7,679 bases of DNA from Kiritimatiellia bacterium (GTDB lineage: Bacteria; Verrucomicrobiota; Kiritimatiellia; B70-G9). The stretch covers positions 1 to 7,679 of the forward strand of contig DTYT01000153.1 in NCBI GenBank assembly GCA_012961745.1, in the 5' to 3' direction. Shown here piece after piece: positions 1-5,682 of this stretch. A program made the position numbers and the translations under genes. The notes under the pieces were generated by a model. The model was not told the DNA's origin, ran no database searches, and saw only the letters and a list, made by a program, of their open reading frames with translations. Positions within the stretch are counted from its first letter, which is position 1. Each line of letters begins with the position of its first letter.

Positions 1-629
1 ACCAGGCCTCCAGCAGTGAGATGTTCGGCAAGGTCCGGCAGGTGCCCCAAAACGAAGAAACACCGTTCTATCCCCGAAGTCCGTACGGCGTCTCCAAGGT
101 ATACGGTCACTATATTACCGTGAACTATCGCGAAAGCTACGGACTGTTTGCGGTTTCCGGCATCCTTTTCAACCACGAGAGCCCGCGGCGCGGCAAGGAA
201 TTCGTAACCCGGAAGATCACCGACGGCGCCGCCCGGATCAAGCTCGGGCTGGCCAAGGAACTCCGCCTGGGCAATCTCAACGCCCAGAGGGACTGGGGCT
301 TTGCGGGTGACTACGTCAAGGCGATGTGGATGATGCTCCAGCAAGACGAGCCGCAAGATTTTGTGGTGGGGACGGGTATTGCCCATTCGGTGCGTGATTT
401 CCTGGAGCGGGCGTTCGACCGCGTGGGCCTGAAATGGCAGGACCACGTAGTGATCGATCCGGCATTGGTGCGTCCGGCGGAAGTCGACCACCTGCTGGCC
501 GATTCCAGCAAGGCCCGGCAAGTACTGGGCTGGAAGCCGGAAGTGGATTTCCACCGACTGGTGGACATGATGGTCGACGCGGATCTGGAGCGGTACAGAC
601 GAGCCGGGGTGTCCGGATGCGAGTGCTAG
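1..629 (+). CDS. gmd: GDP-mannose 4,6-dehydratase, 5'-truncated by window edge
   Basis: Converts GDP-D-mannose to GDP-4-keto-6-deoxy-D-mannose in the cytoplasm, the entry step to GDP-rhamnose, GDP-fucose and related sugars. The frame is open from the first base (first whole codon at base 3) and begins inside the conserved QASSSEMFGKV segment, so the N-terminal Rossmann glycine motif and roughly the first third lie outside the window. About 209 residues are visible; the family is usually 320-370 aa. Visible family signatures are the SDR catalytic YGVSK (from about base 102), NHESPRRG followed by FVTRK, GNLNAQRDWG (substrate-binding region), the GDYV segment, and RPAEVD near the C-terminus. The ATG at base 21 is an internal Met, not the start. 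The gene overlaps the following reductase by 13 nt, consistent with a coupled GDP-deoxyhexose operon. The family is secure; the final sugar depends on the next gene. Confidence 0.96.
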   Translation, partial: QASSSEMFGKVRQVPQNEETPFYPRSPYGVSKVYGHYITVNYRESYGLFAVSGILFNHESPRRGKEFVTRKITDGAARIKLGLAKELRLGNLNAQRDWGFAGDYVKAMWMMLQQDEPQDFVVGTGIAHSVRDFLERAFDRVGLKWQDHVVIDPALVRPAEVDHLLADSSKARQVLGWKPEVDFHRLVDMMVDADLERYRRAGVSGCEC

Positions 630-1549
630 TGACGGGGGCCGCGGGATTCGTCGGGGGACACCTGATCAGGGAACTTGAAAGCGCCGGTCACTCTCCCGTC
701 CTGATGGACTTGCGCCCTCCGGCAGAAGGATCCCCCCACCTCTTCATAGCCGCCGACATTACCGACCCTTCATCCGTGGAATCAGCCTTCATCCACGCCA
801 AGCCGGACGCCTGCGTGCATCTGGCCGGGATTGCCTACGTGCCGACCGGGTGGCGCGAGCCGACGCAAACCCTGGGGGTAAACCTGCTCGGTACCCTGAC
901 GGTGCTGGAAGCCGTCCGCCAGGTGGCTCCGCACTGCAGGACGCTGGTGGTTACCTCGGCGGAAATATACGGTAGGGACGATCCCGGGCAGCCGTTAACC
1001 GAGGACGCCCCCCTCCACCCGCAGAATCCGTACGCGGTCTCCAAGGCCGGCGCGGATATCTGCACCCTGTTGTTCGCCCGGCATCACCAAATTCCCTGTC
1101 TGACGGCGCGTCCCGCCAATCATTGCGGTCCGGGACAGTCGGCCTCTTTCGTTGTGCCGTCGTTCGCGCGTCAGCTCGCCCTAGTGAAACTGGGGCTTCA
1201 GCCGCCAGAAATGAAGGTCGGCAACCTGGACAGTGTACGCACCTTTATCGACGTGCGGGATGTGGTCCGTGCCTACCGCCTGCTTCTGGAGAAAGCCTCT
1301 CCCGGGAAGGCCTACAACGTAGCCGGACGGGAACGCGTTAGGATCGGAGACATCCTGGAGATCCTTTGCGATGTAGCCGGGGTACGGCCGAGGCTGGTGA
1401 GGGACCCTGACCGGTACCGCCCGACTGATTCGGTGCCGCTGCTGGATACCCGTCGCCTGTGCGAAGAAACCGGATGGGAGCCCAGGCTGTCTCTGAGGCA
1501 GTCATTGCAGGATGTCTTCCAGCACGAATTACAACGATTGCACGCGTAG
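617..1549 (+). CDS. rmd: NAD(P)-dependent epimerase/dehydratase, probable GDP-6-deoxy-D-mannose (GDP-D-rhamnose) reductase
   Basis: A 310-aa extended SDR of typical family length. It has the Rossmann motif GAAGFVG (residues 7-13), an acidic residue at the end of the second strand (Asp31, which hints at NAD rather than NADP), TSAEIYG (113-119), catalytic Tyr139 and Lys143 in YAVSK, and ARPANHCGPGQ (164-174). The last segment, followed by FVVP, resembles the RPxNHxGPGQ region of RMD enzymes. These reduce the 4-keto group of the GMD product to give GDP-D-rhamnose, so the position directly after gmd fits. I chose ATG 617 because the protein then begins directly with MRVLVTG; the same frame runs 61 codons further upstream, but that part is gmd read out of frame. 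It overlaps gmd by 13 nt, with GGGG about 7 nt before the start as a weak ribosome binding site. Another GDP-4-keto-6-deoxyhexose-modifying SDR is possible; an RMD-type function is most likely. Confidence 0.83.
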   Translation: MRVLVTGAAGFVGGHLIRELESAGHSPVLMDLRPPAEGSPHLFIAADITDPSSVESAFIHAKPDACVHLAGIAYVPTGWREPTQTLGVNLLGTLTVLEAVRQVAPHCRTLVVTSAEIYGRDDPGQPLTEDAPLHPQNPYAVSKAGADICTLLFARHHQIPCLTARPANHCGPGQSASFVVPSFARQLALVKLGLQPPEMKVGNLDSVRTFIDVRDVVRAYRLLLEKASPGKAYNVAGRERVRIGDILEILCDVAGVRPRLVRDPDRYRPTDSVPLLDTRRLCEETGWEPRLSLRQSLQDVFQHELQRLHA

Positions 1550-2588
1550 CATCCGCCGGAACCTCCCGCTACTCAGGGTGTTCCTGGCGCTCGTCCTGTT
1601 CTTTCTCCTCCTCTACCGGGCGCCGCTTCCCCGGATTGCCAGCGCCTTCAGAACGGCTCTCACCAGCCCGCGCATACTGAGCGGGGGTTTCGTTCTGGTG
1701 GGTCTGGCTCTGCTGACCGGGGCCATGCGCTGGCACCTCCTGCTCCGCGCCCAGCAACTCGGCATCAGCCTGAGCGATGCCATCCGCTATTTCTTCTCCG
1801 GACAGTTCTTCAACGTCTTTCTTCCCGGGGGATGCGGCGGTGACCTGATCCGCATGTATTGGGTAGCCCGCAGGTTCCCGGGACGACGCACGAGTGCGGT
1901 CGGCACTGTAGTGCTGGACCGCGTACTGGGTCTCTATTTCTACATTGCAGCAGCCTGTCTATTCATCGGCACCGCGGGTATACCGGGTCTTCCGGATGCC
2001 GCACTCGCCGCGACCAGAGTGGCGGCTGTCTTGCTCTTAGGGGCCTCCTTGGCGGTATGGACGCTGGTTCTGGTAAGGCCCACCCCTCTTCAGAAGGCAT
2101 TCTCCGATCCCCCCGGAAGCGGCGACGAGGCCCGCGGGATGCCCTTGATACGAGCATTGGCGCGGTCCACATCCCTTTACCTGCATCGACCCCTCGTGAT
2201 CCTGGGGGCGCTGGCGCTTTCCGCGCTCAATTTCGGACTGCTGGCCGTAGCCTGCGTGTGCTTTTCCCACTCGCTGAACCTCCCGATATCCCTGCTGCGG
2301 GTGCTGGCCGCCTTCGCGGTGGCCACACTGATCGGAGCCCTCCCCCTTACGCCGGGTGCCATCGGACTGAGGGAGGGTACCTACGTTTTGCTCCTTCAAC
2401 CCGCCGGGGTATCCGCATCGGGGGCCCTGGCGCTTGGTCTGCTCATGTACTTCGCCGGCGCTTTGTGGGGTCTGCCGGGAGCGTTGGTCTTCGCCACCGA
2501 GCCTACGCGCTCCCCCCGCGAACTCGCGCACCGGGCGCGCGCCTTCCTGCGGGGGGGGCTCTGTTCCACAGGAAAGGGCCGTTGCTAG
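1512..2588 (+). CDS. Flippase-like integral membrane protein (UPF0104 / LPG_synthase_TM family)
   Basis: A 358-aa polytopic inner-membrane protein. Hydrophobic segments lie near residues 20-35, 57-72 and 90-105, with several more through the C-terminal half. The family signature is clear: RWHLLL with LGI (73-85), then GQFFNVFLPGGCGGDLIR (97-114), then the basic-residue-flanked LDRVLGL (135-141). This is the lysylphosphatidylglycerol synthetase transmembrane/YbhN/AglD-type domain. No C-terminal aminoacyl-transferase domain follows, so it is not a full MprF. Family members in glycan clusters are often proposed to move lipid-linked intermediates or to assist glycosyl transfer, but the biochemical role is mostly unproven. 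The start is ATG 1512, inside the 3' end of the reductase gene (38-nt overlap); the first hydrophobic segment begins about 20 residues later and there is no better in-frame ATG before Met72. GAGG at 1495-1498 is a distant candidate ribosome binding site. The stop codon is shared, antiparallel, with the DUF72 gene. Confidence 0.88.
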   Translation: MSSSTNYNDCTRSIRRNLPLLRVFLALVLFFLLLYRAPLPRIASAFRTALTSPRILSGGFVLVGLALLTGAMRWHLLLRAQQLGISLSDAIRYFFSGQFFNVFLPGGCGGDLIRMYWVARRFPGRRTSAVGTVVLDRVLGLYFYIAAACLFIGTAGIPGLPDAALAATRVAAVLLLGASLAVWTLVLVRPTPLQKAFSDPPGSGDEARGMPLIRALARSTSLYLHRPLVILGALALSALNFGLLAVACVCFSHSLNLPISLLRVLAAFAVATLIGALPLTPGAIGLREGTYVLLLQPAGVSASGALALGLLMYFAGALWGLPGALVFATEPTRSPRELAHRARAFLRGGLCSTGKGRC

Positions 2589-3328
2589 CGCTGAACGATC
2601 ATCCTTATCAGTTCGGAAGCGTTCCCGGGGGCCCGGGCTTCTGCGTCGTTGTTGAAGAACGCGAAAACCGTCTTGCCCCGCTCCAGGGCACTCCGGGCGT
2701 GTTCGGCCCAGGTCCCTAGTTCCGCGCGGGAGTAATCATGTGCATATCCGCCTTTTAGGCCGTGGAAACGATAGTAGACGAAGTCGGCCGTTTCCGTAAA
2801 ATTCGCCGGCATCCGGCTGGAGCTGATGGATACGCAGGCCACTTGATACCGCCTCAAGACCTCGAAGACCACGTCCTGCAGCCAGGATGGGTGACGGAAT
2901 TCCACGGCATGCCGGAAAGCGCGGGGCAATTTTTTCAGAAAAGCTTCCAGGCGCCGGTAGTCTTCGTGCAAACTGGGGGGAAGCTGCCACAATACGGGTC
3001 CCAAGTGTTCGCCCAGCAACTCCACGCGCCGAAAGTAGTCCCGGATGTCTTCGTCCACCCCCGCCAATTTCTTCAGATGGGTGATCCTCCGGTTACCCTT
3101 GACCGCATAGAGAAAGCCCGTGGGCGCCTTTCGGGACCATCCCTTGATCATGTTTTCGAAAGGCATCCGATAGAAGGTGGCGTTGATTTCAACGGTGGAA
3201 AAGTGCCGCGTGTAGTATTCCAGCCACTCGGCCGGCTTCAGTTCCGCCGGGTAGAATCGACCTGCCCAGTGCCGGTAGTACCACCCACTGGTTCCGACAC
3301 GGAGCTCCTGGGCCGCCTCCTGGTCCAT
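2585..3328 (-). CDS. DUF72 domain-containing protein (YecE-like TIM barrel)
   Basis: A 247-aa, apparently complete member of DUF72. In order it shows VGTSGWYY (11-18), a WxGxFYP stretch (21-27), TVEINATFYRMP (45-56), YAVKGNRRITH, EFRHPSW, DFVYYRFHG and FAFFNNDAEARAPGNASEL near the end, all matching family blocks. The fold is a TIM barrel in the cytoplasm. No enzymatic activity is firmly established for the family, so none is assigned. I chose ATG 3328 because it sits just before the conserved N-terminus. The frame stays open to 3466, but that 46-residue extension is Pro/Gly-rich and overlaps the upstream barrel gene. No good ribosome binding site precedes 3328: GGGGAGG lies 23 nt away, inside a possible hairpin. 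It follows the second barrel gene by 47 nt on the same strand and is probably the last gene of that operon. Confidence 0.92.
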   Translation of the reverse strand: MDQEAAQELRVGTSGWYYRHWAGRFYPAELKPAEWLEYYTRHFSTVEINATFYRMPFENMIKGWSRKAPTGFLYAVKGNRRITHLKKLAGVDEDIRDYFRRVELLGEHLGPVLWQLPPSLHEDYRRLEAFLKKLPRAFRHAVEFRHPSWLQDVVFEVLRRYQVACVSISSSRMPANFTETADFVYYRFHGLKGGYAHDYSRAELGTWAEHARSALERGKTVFAFFNNDAEARAPGNASELIRMIVQR

Positions 3329-3351
3329 GACCGTGTCCGGATACCGCCTTG

Positions 3352-3374
3352 CCTCCCCATGCCCGGGCGGGAGG
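3352..3374 (-). other. Possible intercistronic hairpin between the second barrel gene and the DUF72 gene
   Basis: Starting one base after the barrel stop codon, the minus strand reads CCTCCC (3374-3369), an 11-nt loop containing GCCCGGGC, then GGGAGG (3357-3352). The 6-bp GC stem would hide the only good Shine-Dalgarno-like sequence before the DUF72 gene. There is no U-run, so it is not a standard terminator. The stem is short and the region GC-rich, so chance is possible. Confidence 0.35.
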
Positions 3375-3375
3375 A

Positions 3376-4095
3376 TCAGAACCGGTAGGTAATCCCCAGT
3401 GAGAAAGCAGCGCGGTGGACAGCTTCCACCCACAAATCTGCAGTCAACTGGGGATACGGGGCCCACCGCAACCGGCTCACAAGACCTACCTCGGTTTCGG
3501 GATCGAAGCTGCTGGAGACAGTCCTATCCGGGTATACCCGGTCCTGATCAATAGTTACATCCTGCCAGACCGGCCCCACACTCAATTCCACTGAAGACCA
3601 CCTTCTGACCAGCTCCGCCCAAACTTTCACCTCGGTCCAGTCCACACTCAGATCTCCGCCGGTAGTCGCGGCGTCCTTGGGCGTTGCCGTAACGTCCTCC
3701 TGCTCCGGCGCATAGTGCGCATAGGCCGCCCCCAGCCTGGCGGCAGTGGTTCCTGCGTTTCCCACCGGCCATTCATGGGATACGAAAAAACCCCACAACG
3801 GCTCCGGATCAAACTCGACGGTCTCACCCTCACTGGAATGGGTAGTCAGGTCGGCGAATCCCGCCTCCAGCCCGACCCGCAGGGGTCCGCGCTTCCATAC
3901 CCCGACCAGGCAGTAACGCAACCCCGAAAGCCGGTAATGATCGTACCCAGGCTTCACGCCGCCACGCTGTCGGCATTTCAGCAATCTCAAATCCTCGACG
4001 CGGATCCCGACCTGCAGATCACCTGCCCATGTCGCCTGCGCTACGAGCAACAGGCCGCCCAAGGCCAGCACCTCCACCCGGTCTTTTCTCTTCAT
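3376..4095 (-). CDS. Predicted outer-membrane beta-barrel protein, second of a tandem pair
   Basis: A 239-aa protein I do not recognise by name. It begins with a Sec signal peptide: a basic MKRKDR head, a hydrophobic stretch at about residues 9-21, and probable cleavage after Ala24 (ATWA/GD). The rest has no long hydrophobic helix. It alternates polar and hydrophobic residues in segments of about 8-12, such as VWAELVRRWSSVELSVG and LTADLWVEA, separated by acidic loops, and it ends in ITYRF with the C-terminal aromatic typical of BAM-assembled barrels. The size suits a small barrel of about 8-10 strands. A structural or porin-like role is inferred only. It starts 27 nt after the upstream barrel gene, with AGGGAGGG 11 nt before the ATG. 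Blocks in its C-terminal half parallel the upstream protein, suggesting duplication. It could instead be a periplasmic beta-sandwich, but the terminal Phe favours the outer membrane. Confidence 0.82.
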   Translation of the reverse strand: MKRKDRVEVLALGGLLLVAQATWAGDLQVGIRVEDLRLLKCRQRGGVKPGYDHYRLSGLRYCLVGVWKRGPLRVGLEAGFADLTTHSSEGETVEFDPEPLWGFFVSHEWPVGNAGTTAARLGAAYAHYAPEQEDVTATPKDAATTGGDLSVDWTEVKVWAELVRRWSSVELSVGPVWQDVTIDQDRVYPDRTVSSSFDPETEVGLVSRLRWAPYPQLTADLWVEAVHRAAFSLGITYRF

Positions 4096-4122
4096 ACCGG
4101 TACCCGCCCTCCCTGCACTCTC

Positions 4123-4863
4123 TCAGAATCGACAGCCTAACGCCACCGTTCCTCCATTTGCGTCCAGGAACCGGAATTCCCCGGAAATGAACGCCCGCCC
4201 CGCGCGCAACTCGGCATCCAGGAACAGTCCCCACGGATGGTCTTCTTCCAGACCGCCCTCGCGCCTCCCGTAGGCTCCCTCGTGGGAGTACACCAGATCC
4301 ACCTGGGAGTAGCGTATCCCCAAACCGAGACTTGCCGTGCGCAAACGGCCCACCAGTTCGCAACTGATCTGCCACTCATCCACTTCGGGCGAAAAGTACT
4401 GCTGCAGGTCGCGCCGGTAGTCTTTGTCGGGTTCCGCACGCCTGTACCGCACGGCCCAACCCAAGAACAGCGACGGGAAGGCTGCCCGCCCCCATTCTCC
4501 CGCGGGCAGCGGCAGGACCGCCGCGGCCCCCACTCCCCATGCCGTGCCCCAACCGTAGTCGAGTCCGTGCTCGGAGTGCGGGTCCCAGGCCTCCTGGCCG
4601 ACTTCGGCTTCCAGCGCCACTGCCTGGCCCACCGGCACGCTGATAGCCACAAATCGACCTTGCAGATCAGCCTCGCCCGCCTCCCGATTGTCGTACTCGT
4701 ACACATCCCGGCTTTCGGATGTGAATCGGACAGCCACAGCGGGATGGTTCTGCCACGCCCGCCCAAGAATGCCGGCATCGATCGCCGACACCGCGGGTGC
4801 CAGATTGACGACTACCAACAGGATCGCCCCTCCGCACACTCGCCGGATCGCGTCGCCTTTCAT
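4123..4863 (-). CDS. Predicted outer-membrane beta-barrel protein, first of a tandem pair
   Basis: A 246-aa protein with no recognisable name. It has a signal peptide with a charged N-terminus (Lys2, Arg7, Arg8), a hydrophobic core at about 9-22, and probable cleavage after Ala27 (AVSA/ID). The mature part shows amphipathic strands such as GRFVAISVPVGQAVALEAEVG, shown here as a short excerpt only, with aromatic and Gly-rich segments, charged loops rich in Asp, Glu and Arg, and a final ALGCRF ending in Phe. No enzymatic motif is visible. The start at 4863 is supported by GGGAGGA 8 nt upstream, the best ribosome binding site in the window. It is the first gene of a leftward set of three (barrel, barrel, DUF72), transcribed away from the M50 gene. 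Likely an outer-membrane channel or structural protein; the function is unknown. Confidence 0.82.
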   Translation of the reverse strand: MKGDAIRRVCGGAILLVVVNLAPAVSAIDAGILGRAWQNHPAVAVRFTSESRDVYEYDNREAGEADLQGRFVAISVPVGQAVALEAEVGQEAWDPHSEHGLDYGWGTAWGVGAAAVLPLPAGEWGRAAFPSLFLGWAVRYRRAEPDKDYRRDLQQYFSPEVDEWQISCELVGRLRTASLGLGIRYSQVDLVYSHEGAYGRREGGLEEDHPWGLFLDAELRAGRAFISGEFRFLDANGGTVALGCRF

Positions 4864-4871
4864 GCAGATTG

Positions 4872-4878
4872 TCCTCCC
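4872..4878 (-). promoter_or_regulatory. Strong ribosome binding site GGGAGGA
   Basis: GGGAGGA lies 8 nt before the ATG at 4863 and fixes the start of the first barrel gene. It is the closest match to the anti-Shine-Dalgarno complement in the window. Confidence 0.75.
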
Positions 4879-4879
4879 A

Positions 4880-4890
4880 TGATCGGATCA
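4880..4890. promoter_or_regulatory. 11-bp palindrome TGATC-G-GATCA at the predicted transcription start
   Basis: A perfect palindrome around a central base, next to the ribosome binding site of the first barrel gene and covering the inferred start of its transcript. It could be a small operator. It is short enough to arise by chance, so this is tentative. Confidence 0.25.
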
Positions 4891-4894
4891 GCTC

Positions 4895-4924
4895 TCTATA
4901 TCATTGCTGAGGTACGTCAGGCAA
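4895..4924 (-). promoter_or_regulatory. Candidate sigma-70-type promoter for the barrel-barrel-DUF72 operon
   Basis: On the minus strand, TTGCCT (4924-4919, 4 of 6 to TTGACA) and TATAGA (4900-4895, 4 of 6 to TATAAT) are separated by 18 bp, in a locally AT-richer patch of an otherwise GC-rich region. Transcription would begin near 4888, leaving a leader of about 25 nt before the ATG at 4863. Consensus rules from model bacteria may not hold for this organism. Confidence 0.38.
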
Positions 4925-4931
4925 CCAGAAT

Positions 4932-4983
4932 CGGCCCACGCTGTAGTCTTGCCTTTCGCGGACCCATCAGATAGCGTGGGCCG
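4932..4983. repeat. Perfect 11-bp inverted repeat in the divergent intergenic region
   Basis: CGGCCCACGCT (4932-4942) and its exact reverse complement AGCGTGGGCCG (4973-4983) flank 30 bp. In RNA from the + strand the stem extends by a G-U and a U-A pair to 13 bp. Arm centres are about 41 bp apart, close to four helical turns. The repeat ends 31 bp before the M50 start codon and lies upstream of the candidate leftward promoter. It could be a structured 5' leader of the M50 mRNA or paired protein-binding half-sites serving the divergent promoters. It is not a terminator, as no T-run follows either arm. Confidence 0.7.
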
Positions 4984-5003
4984 CATTCCCCGGTGGGCGG
5001 GTC

Positions 5004-5008
5004 AGGAG
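5004..5008 (+). promoter_or_regulatory. Ribosome binding site AGGAG of the M50 gene
   Basis: AGGAG six nt before ATG 5015 selects this start over the upstream in-frame ATG at 4904, which would add 37 residues with no family match. Confidence 0.75.
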
Positions 5009-5014
5009 CACAAC

Positions 5015-5659
5015 ATGAGACTGTTTGTCGAGTATCTGATCACCGATCCGCTGTATTTCTTCTCATGGATACTGGCGCTGACGTTCTCCATTACGTTCCA
5101 CGAGTTCAGTCATGCGGCCGCGGCTTTCCGGCTGGGGGACGACACGGCCGCACGCCGGGGTCATCTTTCATTCAATCCCCTGGTGCAAATGGGTGCTTCA
5201 TCCATCGCCATGATGCTGCTGGTCGGCATCGCGTGGGGGTGCGTCCCGGTGAATGCCCACCGGCTGCGTTCGGTTCGGGCCCATGCCGTGGTGGCGCTGG
5301 CCGGGCCGGTCACCAATCTCCTGCTTTGCGCGCTTTTCGGAATAATGGCCGGCGGTGTAGCCCGCCTGGAGGTGTCGGTGGCGCTTCCCGCCCTTGAAAC
5401 CGCGCGCTATTTTCTGATGTTGGCCGCGGGCGTCAACGGGATCCTCCTCCTGCTCAATCTGCTTCCTCTGCCGATGCTCGACGGCTGGACGGCGCTCAGC
5501 GTATTCTGGCCGCGATTGCGTCATCTGCCTGCCCGCACAGCACAAACCGTATCCATTCTCGGTGTACTGCTGATCTTCTTCTCCCCGGCGGGCAACCTGG
5601 TCTGGGGCGGCGGACTCCGCCTGGCGACATTCTTCGTCTCCCTGCTGTATCCGGCCTGA
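5015..5659 (+). CDS. Site-2 protease family (M50B) membrane metalloprotease
   Basis: A 214-aa compact integral membrane protein. The zinc motif HEFSH (His29, Glu30, His33) lies in the first hydrophobic helix, and the third ligand is in NLLPLPMLDGW (148-158), with Asp156 in the place of the family's NPxPxxDG aspartate. WGCVPVN (74-80) and ALAGPVTNLLL (94-104) match the WxxPVPVN and ALAGPxxN blocks of short M50 proteins. Such proteins cleave membrane-embedded substrates; the short single-domain type lacks PDZ or CBS domains and has mostly unknown targets. The usual His/Asp-Pro segment after the first helix is replaced by NPLVQMGASS. The start ATG 5015 has AGGAG six nt upstream; the 37 codons open before it have no family match. 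It is divergent from the barrel operon and convergent with the ROK gene (23-bp gap). Full length for this subgroup. Confidence 0.9.
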   Translation: MRLFVEYLITDPLYFFSWILALTFSITFHEFSHAAAAFRLGDDTAARRGHLSFNPLVQMGASSIAMMLLVGIAWGCVPVNAHRLRSVRAHAVVALAGPVTNLLLCALFGIMAGGVARLEVSVALPALETARYFLMLAAGVNGILLLLNLLPLPMLDGWTALSVFWPRLRHLPARTAQTVSILGVLLIFFSPAGNLVWGGGLRLATFFVSLLYPA

Positions 5660-5682
5660 GCTGCTCGGCGCGCCCGGATCAC

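Noticed and set aside
2624..2637. CCCGGG-GG-CCCGGG hairpin as a terminator for the left operon
   Set aside because: It encodes conserved DUF72 residues (Ala-Pro-Gly-Asn-Ala) and is not followed by a T-run on the + strand.
1859..2719. A 286-codon + strand frame inside the flippase gene running into the DUF72 3' end
   Set aside because: Gly/Arg/Pro-rich with no motifs; the flippase frame at the same place carries conserved membrane segments.
3329..3466. A 46-residue N-terminal extension of the DUF72 protein
   Set aside because: It lies outside the conserved domain, has low-complexity composition, and overlaps the C-terminal strands of the second barrel gene.
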